From: Ferroplasma acidiphilum
GTDB taxonomy: Archaea; Thermoplasmatota; Thermoplasmata; Thermoplasmatales; Thermoplasmataceae
Reading direction: 5' to 3'
DNA: 64,000 nt
Assembly: GCF_002078355.1 (NCBI RefSeq)
Contig: NZ_CP015363.1
Span: forward strand, 372,001-436,000
Shown here piece after piece: positions 9,057-16,581 of the stretch. Within the stretch, counting starts at the first letter, position 1; every line of letters starts with the position of its first letter. The notes below the pieces were generated by a model. The model searched no databases and was not told the origin of the DNA. It saw only the letters and a program-made list of their open reading frames with translations. Both the position numbers and the translations under genes were made by a program.

Positions 9057-9141
9057 GCTGGCTACACTTTTTTCATTTAAAAACCATCCGGTATAACGAT
9101 AATATTAAATATTCCCTTTGATTTATTATATCGTGATTGGC

Positions 9142-9747
9142 ATGAATGGGGAGCGTTATTTTTATTATATTAAACTTATAAACAACCCGCCTGATAATTC
9201 TGTGGTAGAATATTACGTAGATCTATCTGCCCAGCTGGAAAATGATTATGAATTATCTGTAAGCCAGATTACAGAGCTGGAGTCACTGATTGGGAACTAT
9301 ATAAAAATGAAAGCCAATCCGCATATAAAGGTTATAAACGCAGTTACAGGCATAGAAGAGGATCCGCCAAGGACTAAAATAGACGATTTTGGTGGAAATG
9401 CAGTTTTCATAGGGAAAGAAATAAGGCATGGAATAGAATGGGATGTGTACGAGCCCAGGGCCAGCAACAATCTTTTCTTTAAAAAATGGTATTACAATGA
9501 GAGAATAGCATCCATACTTGACAAAACCCTTGAAAAGGCAATTCCACACAGAATACCGAATTATTTCGATATACCTCCATGGATATTCGGCAATTTTTCA
9601 TACAGGGGCATAAGGTATGTGCCCTTAGCTGAAATAATCAACAATGCAATTGAACTGGAAATAATACCCAATAAATATTACCTGGTACAGAAAGGCATAA
9701 GCAGGGAATTCATAGATAACATAAATGACAGCAATATGTGGCTGTAA
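9142..9747 (+). CDS. Hypothetical protein
   Basis: 201 residues from ATG 9142; in-frame TTG (9118) and GTG (9133) are alternatives, and a TATA box centred near 9107 would fit the GTG or the ATG as a nearly leaderless start. No signal peptide or membrane segment. The sequence is rich in aromatic residues and Asn/Ile, with segments such as IPHRIPNYFDIPPWIFGNFS that look like a folded globular domain. I do not recognise the family. It precedes a DtxR-family regulator gene, whose promoter overlaps its stop region. Confidence 0.7.
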   Translation: MNGERYFYYIKLINNPPDNSVVEYYVDLSAQLENDYELSVSQITELESLIGNYIKMKANPHIKVINAVTGIEEDPPRTKIDDFGGNAVFIGKEIRHGIEWDVYEPRASNNLFFKKWYYNERIASILDKTLEKAIPHRIPNYFDIPPWIFGNFSYRGIRYVPLAEIINNAIELEIIPNKYYLVQKGISREFIDNINDSNMWL

Positions 9748-9761
9748 GTGCTTAAAGTTAA

Positions 9762-9787
9762 GTTTAAATATTTTAGTATTATACTAA
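9762..9787 (+). promoter_or_regulatory. TATA box plus palindromic candidate operator of the DtxR-family gene
   Basis: GTTTAAATA (9762-9770) is the TATA box, 27 bp before the ATG at 9793. Directly downstream, 9773-9787 reads TTAGTATTATACTAA, a perfect 7-bp inverted repeat around one central base. It lies between TATA box and start codon, over the transcription start. A repressor bound here would block initiation, so autoregulation is the simplest reading. Confidence 0.6.
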
Positions 9788-9792
9788 TAATC

Positions 9793-10191
9793 ATGGAATA
9801 TAATATTACCAGGAAAGAAAGGGATTGTATAGTAGCCATCCACGACAGTTCTGGCTTTCCATTAAGGTTATTCAATATAGCTGAAATATTAAATATCAAA
9901 CGTCCTACAGCATACGAACTGATTAAGCGGTTAGAATCAAAGGAAATTATAGAGAGAAAAAACGGGGTTATATATCTAACACCATACGGCAACACAATTT
10001 ACAGTGAAATAATTATGGCACACAGGACACTGGAAGTAATGCTTACCAAAAGTGGGGTAAATTCCGAGAGGGCATGTGAGCAGATAGAAAAAATAGATTA
10101 CCTTATGGATGACACATCAATACAGAAGCTTTTCATAAGTCTTGGAAACCCACAGACGTGCCCTCACGGGAAACCGGTAAAATCTAACTGA
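9793..10191 (+). CDS. DtxR/MntR-family metal-dependent transcriptional regulator
   Basis: 132 residues from ATG 9793; a GTG-initiated frame from 9748 would begin upstream of the TATA box and is rejected. N-terminal winged helix (about 5-65: IAEILNIKRPTAYELIKRLE, wing IIERKNGVIYLTPYG) and a C-terminal metal-binding/dimerisation domain ending in CPHGKP, the conserved motif of DtxR, IdeR and MntR. Such proteins repress metal uptake genes when Fe2+ or Mn2+ is plentiful. No metal transporter adjoins it here. The palindrome in its own promoter suggests autoregulation. Confidence 0.82.
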   Translation: MEYNITRKERDCIVAIHDSSGFPLRLFNIAEILNIKRPTAYELIKRLESKEIIERKNGVIYLTPYGNTIYSEIIMAHRTLEVMLTKSGVNSERACEQIEKIDYLMDDTSIQKLFISLGNPQTCPHGKPVKSN

Positions 10192-10761
10192 TCATTTAAA
10201 AATCTTCCTGATTTCAGGTGATAAAAGAAGAGACCCTATAGCGAGAATTTTTTCTTTCTCTACATTGATGACAGACATGGACGCGTGCCTTATGTCCAGG
10301 CCAAAGCTTTCTATCTCCCCCAGTTTCAGGTAATTTGCCAGCACGCATCTTATAGGAAAAGAATGGCTTACCACTATGTAGTTTCCAGTATACGAATTTA
10401 TAAGGTCAATCATTCTGCTGGTCTGGGATTCGAAGGATTCCATACCAAGTTCATCGCGGGATTTGTCAGGTATGTCCACTATCCTTTTGCCATTATACTC
10501 CCCAAAATCTGATTCAATGGCCCTGTTATCGGTCTTAATTTCAAGATTCAGGTATTGATTAATTATATTGGCTGTTTCTACCGCACGCAAAATAGGGCTT
10601 GATATTATTCCATCAAACTTTAGCCCATTAAGCTGCTCTCCAGTAAATCTGGCCTGTTCAATACCTTCTTCTGTTAATCTATACCTATTAAGCTCACTGG
10701 AAAGTATCCCGTTTCTATTTGTATAGCTTTCCCCGTGTCTTATAAGTATAACATACTTCAT
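10192..10761 (-). CDS. Histidine phosphatase (phosphoglycerate mutase-like) family protein
   Basis: 189 residues from the ATG at 10759-10761 (a TTG two codons upstream is less likely). The catalytic LIRHGES motif is at residues 6-12, the second Arg in SSPILRAVETA and the second catalytic His in VVSHSFPIR. Members include cofactor-dependent phosphoglycerate mutases and diverse phosphatases; substrate cannot be told from sequence. A separate ApgM-type mutase is encoded at 24770, so this one need not be glycolytic. Stop codon abuts the DtxR gene convergently. Confidence 0.82.
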   Translation of the reverse strand: MKYVILIRHGESYTNRNGILSSELNRYRLTEEGIEQARFTGEQLNGLKFDGIISSPILRAVETANIINQYLNLEIKTDNRAIESDFGEYNGKRIVDIPDKSRDELGMESFESQTSRMIDLINSYTGNYIVVSHSFPIRCVLANYLKLGEIESFGLDIRHASMSVINVEKEKILAIGSLLLSPEIRKIFK

Positions 10762-11123
10762 AGCCAATATATTATTAAATGGTTTATAATTCTATTGAAA
10801 TTTTGATATATAATCCGGTTCATATATGTATAATGATGGCCTGAAAAATCCTTTTTGCTATCAAATTAAAACTACTGGAAACTAAAATATGGCGGGCTAT
10901 CAGTTCCAAACTGAGAGACAATACATGGTATTGAATTCCCATAACTCCGATTTTAATGTTTGCCAGGCTTACATATAATATTCAGTATTAGAACCTAAAT
11001 AGCCGTAGGCGCATATAGAAACATAAATTAATGAATAAGTTTTTATCTTCTGGAGCTACATATTCATAAAATATTGTAATTTTAAAATCGATAGATTGAT
11101 TTATAAAAATGCCATGACAGATT
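10762..11123. other. Intergenic, 362 bp, no gene recognised
   Basis: AT-rich region between divergent genes. TATA-like boxes lie near 10770-10780 (for the phosphatase gene) and 11080-11110 (for the DUF255 gene). Short open frames occur on both strands, but none has protein-like composition or a promoter. No RNA gene recognised. Confidence 0.4.
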
Positions 11124-13040
11124 ATGAATAAACTTGCAAATGAAAATAGCCCATACCTGCTGGAACATTCAAATAATCCTGTTGACTGGAATCCATGGTC
11201 TGATGAAGCCTTTAACCTGGCTAAAAAAGAGGATAAGCCTGTATTTCTCAGTATAGGTTATTCCAGCTGCCACTGGTGCCATGTTATGGAGCAGGAGAGC
11301 TTCACTGACCCTGAAGTCGCTAAAAGGATGAACAGTACATTTGTATGCATAAAGGTCGACCGGGAGGAAATGCCCGATGTGGATAGCCTCTATATGACAT
11401 TTAGCCAGGTAATGACAGGGACAGGCGGATGGCCACTGAATGTGATACTCACTCCTGATAGAAAACCAATTTTTGCATTTACCTATATACCGAGGGTTTC
11501 CAGAAATAACATGATAGGCATAATGGAATTAGCAGAAAATATTGACTATCTGTGGAAGAATAAGAGGGGCGAAATGGAAAAAAATGGCGATGAAGCCATA
11601 TCAAGGTTAAGGAACATGGAGAGGAAAGAAGAAAACAATTCTCCTGTGGATTATAAAAAAGCCATAGAAGCTACCTATGAGTCACTTAAAAGAAATTATG
11701 ACAGTGAATACGGAGGATTCGGGAACGCACCGAAGTTTCCTTCATTCCATAATATTATTTTCCTGCTGAACTATTATAAAGCACATGGAAAAGAGGAAGC
11801 CCTGGAAATGGTGAAACATTCACTGCGCATGATGTATATAGGGGGCATGTATGACCATGTTGGAGGTGGATTCCATAGATATTCAACCGATCCATTCTTC
11901 CGAATCCCGCACTTCGAAAAGATGACATATGACCAGGCAATGGCAATAATTGCATATTCATATGCATATGATGTTACCGGTGATACTTTCTACAAAAATG
12001 TTGTCTATGAAATATATAAATTCCTGAAACAGGAAATGTTTTCAAGGGGATTTTATACAGCTATGGATGCGGATTCTGAAGGCCAGGAAGGAAAGTATTA
12101 TACATGGACATATGAAGAGCTGGTAGAAAATGCAGGAAAGAAATTTGTTTATGACTTCAATATACTGCCAGAAGGCAATTTCTACGATGCAAATTCCCGC
12201 CAGACAGGGCGAAATATACTGTATATGGGCAGGGATATACAGGGTGATCCAACAACACTCTATAAAAACGAGCTTGAAGCATTGAAGAAAAGCAGGGAAA
12301 AAAGGATAAAACCATTAACAGATGATAAAATTCTAACCGATATAAACGGCCTTGTGATAAAAGCACTTTCCATAGCTTCCATGATTTTTAATGATAAAGA
12401 CATGCTCAACACTGCTGAAGGGTCAGCCGATTTTATCATGAACGATATGTATACAGATAAAAAGCTGATGCACTCCTACCGGAATGGAAAATCATCTATT
12501 AATGGCATGCTTGATGACTATTCATTTATGGTTTCTGGCCTCCTATCATTATACGAAGCATCCTTAAATGACATATATCTTGACTATGCCCGCGATCTCC
12601 AGAAAACAATTATGGATACATTTTATGATAAAACCTCTGGTGGTTTCTATAACGGCATGGGAAACCTGCTTGTAAGGCTTAAGGAATCCTATGACAATGC
12701 CATACCATCCGGTTTTTCCTTTGAGATCGGCAACATGATTGTTTTTAACTATATTGATGATAAATATAGGGTGGAACTGGAGAAATCAATCAATGCCGTA
12801 TCAAAGGACATAGAAATGCAACCCATGTTCTTTACATATACAATTTCGAATTTCTTTAATATGGTTGATTTCTATAAGGTTTCTACTTCATCTCCAGAAG
12901 TTATGGAATACCTGCAACAGCACTATCCCTATAACTACTTCTTCCTGAAAGACGGCAGTAATGAAATCTCCGTATGCGATACCAATAAATGTTATATCGT
13001 TAAGAATATGGATGAACTGAAAAAGCTAATCAAGTGTTAA
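11124..13040 (+). CDS. DUF255 / thioredoxin-domain protein (YyaL/SPATA20 family)
   Basis: 638 residues, typical length. The N-terminus [21 protein letters not shown] and a thioredoxin-like domain with CHWCHVME (about 51-58) and GGWPLNV are the family signature; the rest is an alpha/alpha-toroid like that of GlcNAc epimerases and cellulases, with [10 protein letters not shown] and [14 protein letters not shown] conserved. The biochemical role is not established for the family. Cytosolic by sequence. Followed by NMD3 after 25 bp, possibly cotranscribed. Confidence 0.9.
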   Translation: MNKLANENSPYLLEHSNNPVDWNPWSDEAFNLAKKEDKPVFLSIGYSSCHWCHVMEQESFTDPEVAKRMNSTFVCIKVDREEMPDVDSLYMTFSQVMTGTGGWPLNVILTPDRKPIFAFTYIPRVSRNNMIGIMELAENIDYLWKNKRGEMEKNGDEAISRLRNMERKEENNSPVDYKKAIEATYESLKRNYDSEYGGFGNAPKFPSFHNIIFLLNYYKAHGKEEALEMVKHSLRMMYIGGMYDHVGGGFHRYSTDPFFRIPHFEKMTYDQAMAIIAYSYAYDVTGDTFYKNVVYEIYKFLKQEMFSRGFYTAMDADSEGQEGKYYTWTYEELVENAGKKFVYDFNILPEGNFYDANSRQTGRNILYMGRDIQGDPTTLYKNELEALKKSREKRIKPLTDDKILTDINGLVIKALSIASMIFNDKDMLNTAEGSADFIMNDMYTDKKLMHSYRNGKSSINGMLDDYSFMVSGLLSLYEASLNDIYLDYARDLQKTIMDTFYDKTSGGFYNGMGNLLVRLKESYDNAIPSGFSFEIGNMIVFNYIDDKYRVELEKSINAVSKDIEMQPMFFTYTISNFFNMVDFYKVSTSSPEVMEYLQQHYPYNYFFLKDGSNEISVCDTNKCYIVKNMDELKKLIKC

Positions 13041-13065
13041 ATAGCCTGTAGTAATATGAAATATT

Positions 13066-14058
13066 ATGAAATGTATCCTATGCGGTGAAAATGAGGCGTA
13101 TAAACTTGGACTATGCAGGAGTTGCCTTTCCGATAAAATCCACCTTAAATCAGATAATATGGACCTTACTGTGTGCCCTAAATGTGGTGCAGTGAGGCTT
13201 AATAAAAAATGGCATTACGACAATGCTGATAAATACATAATTAAAAGTGCCACTTCACATGTAATTATGGATAAGGAAGATAAGATATCCAGTGTAACAT
13301 CATACAATATAGGTGAAAATGAGATATCCATGGAGTTAGTAGTGGAAGACAGGAATCTCGGTGACGTGGAGAAGGAAATATCTATAAACCTTAAAACTTA
13401 TAAGGAAAGCTGCCCGGTTTGCAACAAGGTTACAGGATCCTATTACGAATCTGTGATACAGTTAAGGACTTATACAACTGCATACGGGAAGATACTTGAA
13501 GAGGCAAAGGATACGATAGTTAAATTTATGAAAAACCTCAACAAACAGGATCCAAACTCCTTTATCTCCAGAATTGACACATTAAAAGAAGGTCTTGATA
13601 TATACCTCGGTAAAAAAGAGGATGCTGTAAAGATTGACAAGCTGATGGAACTTGATTATTTTTGCAATATGAAAATAACAAAATCACTTGCCGGGCGAAA
13701 GGATAGCAAAGACCTATTCCGGTACACTCATCTTGTACGTATACTGGACCTTCAGAAAGGTTCTGTGGTATATAATAAAGCATATTATATGGTCAAGAAT
13801 ATCAAGCCAAATACAATAGAGCTTCTGGATATACACAATGGCAGTACTTTAACAGTAAGTTCAAAGGAATTCTTCCGGGCTACATACAGAATAGTAATGA
13901 AAGAACCGGAAGCAACTAAATTTATAGTTTTATCGAGTACAGATAATGAATCACAGCTTATGAATTCCAGAACATTTGAAATTATTACATTCCGCAGCCC
14001 TTTTAAGCAGAAAGAAGTAAACCTCTACAAATACGAAGGCGTATTCTATCCCCTGTGA
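13066..14058 (+). CDS. nmd3: NMD3-family ribosome biogenesis protein
   Basis: 330 residues. Zinc-binding pairs CILCGENEAYKLGLCRSC and CPKCGAVRL at the N-terminus and CPVCNKVTGSYYES (about 124-137) match archaeal NMD3, homologue of the eukaryotic 60S export adaptor. In archaea, which have no nuclear export, a role in late 50S maturation is presumed. The C-terminal half has the SH3/OB-like strands of the family (VYNKAYYMVKNIKPNTIELLD). It overlaps the possible GTG start of arginine deiminase by 4 bp. Confidence 0.85.
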   Translation: MKCILCGENEAYKLGLCRSCLSDKIHLKSDNMDLTVCPKCGAVRLNKKWHYDNADKYIIKSATSHVIMDKEDKISSVTSYNIGENEISMELVVEDRNLGDVEKEISINLKTYKESCPVCNKVTGSYYESVIQLRTYTTAYGKILEEAKDTIVKFMKNLNKQDPNSFISRIDTLKEGLDIYLGKKEDAVKIDKLMELDYFCNMKITKSLAGRKDSKDLFRYTHLVRILDLQKGSVVYNKAYYMVKNIKPNTIELLDIHNGSTLTVSSKEFFRATYRIVMKEPEATKFIVLSSTDNESQLMNSRTFEIITFRSPFKQKEVNLYKYEGVFYPL

Positions 14059-14090
14059 AAAACATTTTAAAGCTCTTGCGATACGCTTCC

Positions 14091-15338
14091 ATGGAAATAA
14101 AATCAGAATGGGGGCACTTAAACAGGGTTATAATGCACAGGCCAGGAACAGAAATAACATATGCAATGCTGGCACCTAAACCATTTTTATTTGAGCGACC
14201 GTTTAACTATTCCATTGCAAATAAAGAACACCAGAATCTTGAAGATACTCTGAGGGAAAATGGTGTAAAAGTTGACCTTCTTGAAAATTTAATCGTTGAC
14301 GAAGCAGAAAAAAAAGCGTCATTCCGCCAAAAACTGGAAGAAAAAATAATGGCGCTGGTAAATTTTTACGGTACAATGGAATCAGTAGAGGAGGCAAAAA
14401 AAGACATGGAAAAGAATATAAAATATGTTGACCCGCTTTCCCTGTTCCAGGCATTAATAATGGAACCATCAATAGACCTTAAAGAGTACGTTCCCGGGAT
14501 ACAGTATCCAAGGGTTTACTCTAACCTCCCACTGGCCAATCTTTATTTCATGCGTGATCAGCAGGCTGTATCATCCGGAGTGCTTTTAGGAAAAATGAAA
14601 ATGCAGCAGAGGAGAAAAGAAACTGATATTACATCATTCGTGTTCAGTGAAATTCTGGGGGCGAAAACCAAAAAAATTACGGAAGGATTTTTTGAAGGAG
14701 GGGATTTCATACCCTGCGGAGATTTTTGCCTTATAGGTACGGGAAACAGGACAGATGAAACAGGTGCAATGGAAGCAATCAATTCAGGGATTTTCAATTT
14801 TCCCCGGGTAGCAATTATTACCAATCCTTTATATGATTTCATGGACGGGCATGATGTAATGGTCAATATGCATCTGGATACCTATTTCAATATACCTGCA
14901 AAGGGAATGGCTATCACATCCGTTGAGCTTGCCAGGGTAGCCCGGGCAAAGATATATACAAGGGATAGGGAAGGGCATTATGCACAGGAAACAGAAACAA
15001 CGCTTTATGATTTCCTGAAAGGGGAAGGCTATGAATTTATTAATCTTGGTATAAGTGAGCAGCTTTCATACTCTTCCAATTTTTTGACGCTGTCTGATAG
15101 GAAAATAGTGGCAATTGACTCTTCAAAAGTAATAAAAAAGCTCCTTGCAGAGAATGTTTTTGACACTGATACACGCCAGAAAATAATAAAAGATATGGAA
15201 TTGAAAAGTGGAAAAATGTTCCCGGACAGCGATGCAATGGCAAAAAGCGGGATAGATGTGATAAAAATAGACCTAAGTGAAATAACAGGCGGCTATGGCG
15301 GAGCCCATTGCATGACCTCAGCAATTGATAGAACATAA
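14091..15338 (+). CDS. arcA: Arginine deiminase
   Basis: 415 residues from ATG 14091. The longer frame starts at a GTG (14055) overlapping the NMD3 stop, but family members begin close to the IKSEWGHLNRVIMHRPGTE block. Catalytic features: EGGDF acidic site, HDVMVNMHLDT His/Asp site and nucleophile Cys in GGAHCMT nine residues from the end (GPRCM in most relatives). The enzyme hydrolyses arginine to citrulline and ammonia, and could support ATP generation and pH homeostasis in an acidophile. No carbamoyltransferase or carbamate kinase gene is adjacent. Confidence 0.9.
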   Translation: MEIKSEWGHLNRVIMHRPGTEITYAMLAPKPFLFERPFNYSIANKEHQNLEDTLRENGVKVDLLENLIVDEAEKKASFRQKLEEKIMALVNFYGTMESVEEAKKDMEKNIKYVDPLSLFQALIMEPSIDLKEYVPGIQYPRVYSNLPLANLYFMRDQQAVSSGVLLGKMKMQQRRKETDITSFVFSEILGAKTKKITEGFFEGGDFIPCGDFCLIGTGNRTDETGAMEAINSGIFNFPRVAIITNPLYDFMDGHDVMVNMHLDTYFNIPAKGMAITSVELARVARAKIYTRDREGHYAQETETTLYDFLKGEGYEFINLGISEQLSYSSNFLTLSDRKIVAIDSSKVIKKLLAENVFDTDTRQKIIKDMELKSGKMFPDSDAMAKSGIDVIKIDLSEITGGYGGAHCMTSAIDRT

Positions 15339-15484
15339 TTTTAATTTATAATTTTATGGCTTCAATTCCGGGAAATGTATCTATTCCTGCAATAATGTTT
15401 ATCCCATATTTAGAAAACATTATAAATTTATAAGCAATAAAGTATTTCACTAGTAGATTAAGCTCAATTAATAAGAGGGATTTA

Positions 15485-16114
15485 ATGGCAGATAGAAGAA
15501 GGTCAACTACAAAGGATAAATGGAAGGAGAAATCGTGGTACACAATCGTCGCTCCATCATATTTTGGAGAAAAGGAAATCGGGTTAAGCCCCAGTGCTGA
15601 CCCTAAGTATATGATAAATAGGACTATAGCGGTTCCTGTATCAACTTTTACCGGAAATTTTAAGAAAGCTAGCTCTATGGTTTTATTCCAGATAGACAAC
15701 TGTGAAGGCAAAAGATGCACTACTAAATTCATAGGGCACGAAGTCAGCGATGATACGATAAGAAGAATGGTAAGGAGAAGGAGAGAAAGGCTTGACATAG
15801 TCACAGATGTAAAAACCAGTGATCTTTACAACGTGGCAGTTAAGCTGGTTCTTGTTGCTGACCAGAAACTTACAGGTACAAAGAGGTCTGAAATCAGGTC
15901 TACAGCAGTAGATTATATACTTAACAAGGCTAAGGAAATGGATCTAGGGACATTTGCAAATTATGTCATAGGAGATGCTGTCTACGGTGATTTTGTCAAT
16001 TCATTGAAGGATGTTTATCCTATTAAAAAAATAGAAGTAAGGAAAACCGAGATTGGAAAGCGCGATGAAGTACCGGATAAGGAACAGGAACCTGTAGAAG
16101 CTGTTCCAAATTGA
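15485..16114 (+). CDS. rps3ae: 30S ribosomal protein S3Ae (eS1)
   Basis: 209 residues. KDKWKEKSWYTIVAP at the start, LFQIDNCEGKRCTTKFIGHE and RRMVRRRRERLDIVTDVKT are conserved S3Ae blocks. The acidic C-terminal tail (DKEQEPVEAVPN) is variable in the family. GAGGGA ends 4 bp before the ATG and probably serves as ribosome site. The gene lies 11 bp upstream of tRNA-Met on the same strand, so the tRNA may be processed from a common transcript. Confidence 0.93.
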   Translation: MADRRRSTTKDKWKEKSWYTIVAPSYFGEKEIGLSPSADPKYMINRTIAVPVSTFTGNFKKASSMVLFQIDNCEGKRCTTKFIGHEVSDDTIRRMVRRRRERLDIVTDVKTSDLYNVAVKLVLVADQKLTGTKRSEIRSTAVDYILNKAKEMDLGTFANYVIGDAVYGDFVNSLKDVYPIKKIEVRKTEIGKRDEVPDKEQEPVEAVPN

Positions 16115-16125
16115 TATTTTCATAA

Positions 16126-16214
16126 GCCGGGGTGGCTCAGTTGGTAGAGCGTCGGACTCATAAGTGAAAAACTGAGATATCCGAAGGCCTCGGGTTCAAT
16201 CCCCGACCCCGGCA
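16126..16214 (+). tRNA. tRNA-Met (CAT, elongator) with 16-nt intron
   Basis: Acceptor GCCGGGG pairs with CCCCGGC, discriminator A at 16214; T arm TCGGGTTCAATCCCCGA. The anticodon stem TCGGA/TCCGA is interrupted by an intron at 16163-16178 (agtgaaaaactgagat), in the canonical 37/38 position. The precursor folds into a strict bulge-helix-bulge: 4-bp central helix CTCA/TGAG flanked by bulges TAA and ATA. Removal gives loop CTCATAA, anticodon CAT. G1-C72 and the stem sequence match archaeal elongator rather than initiator tRNA. Spliced length is 73 nt. Confidence 0.93.
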
Positions 16215-16581
16215 TGTTAATAAAAATTGAATTCGTTTTCTATAATAACATTAAAAAATTTCTGGACATGAAATAGTTTGAATAATATATTTGTACTTTT
16301 AAAATCCAGATGCATTGTTAAATTACCATAGTTTTGCGATTTAATTGTTTATTGTATCCGGTTATTATCCTTTCAAGAAATTCATTTTCTGTTTTATTCG
16401 GCCTTGGTGTCAATAATACATAAAATTTTCGTGGTTTTATAGCACTTCTGTGCAGATATTCATAGGGAACTAGCTGTAATCATTATACGGGAGAAAAATG
16501 TGTTAATCTGCTATTTTAGTTAAATTAAAAATTTGTAGTTAAAAAAATATTATTCAATTGGATTAAAAAATATCTGGAGGA
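16215..16581. other. Intergenic, 367 bp, possible gene remnant on minus strand
   Basis: On the minus strand an open stretch of about 52 codons runs from 16476 to a TAA at 16318-16320 and contains protein-like sequence (SAIKPRKFYVLLTPRPNK then ENEFLERIITGYNKQ). It has no ATG near its upstream end and is bounded by a stop at 16480-16482. It may be the tail of a decayed gene; I cannot name a family. The rest is AT-rich, including the end of the surface protein gene unit. Confidence 0.25.

Noticed and set aside
15346-15804. Minus-strand frame of 152 codons
   Set aside because: It overlaps the S3Ae coding region on the other strand and has hydrophobic low-complexity sequence typical of antisense shadows.
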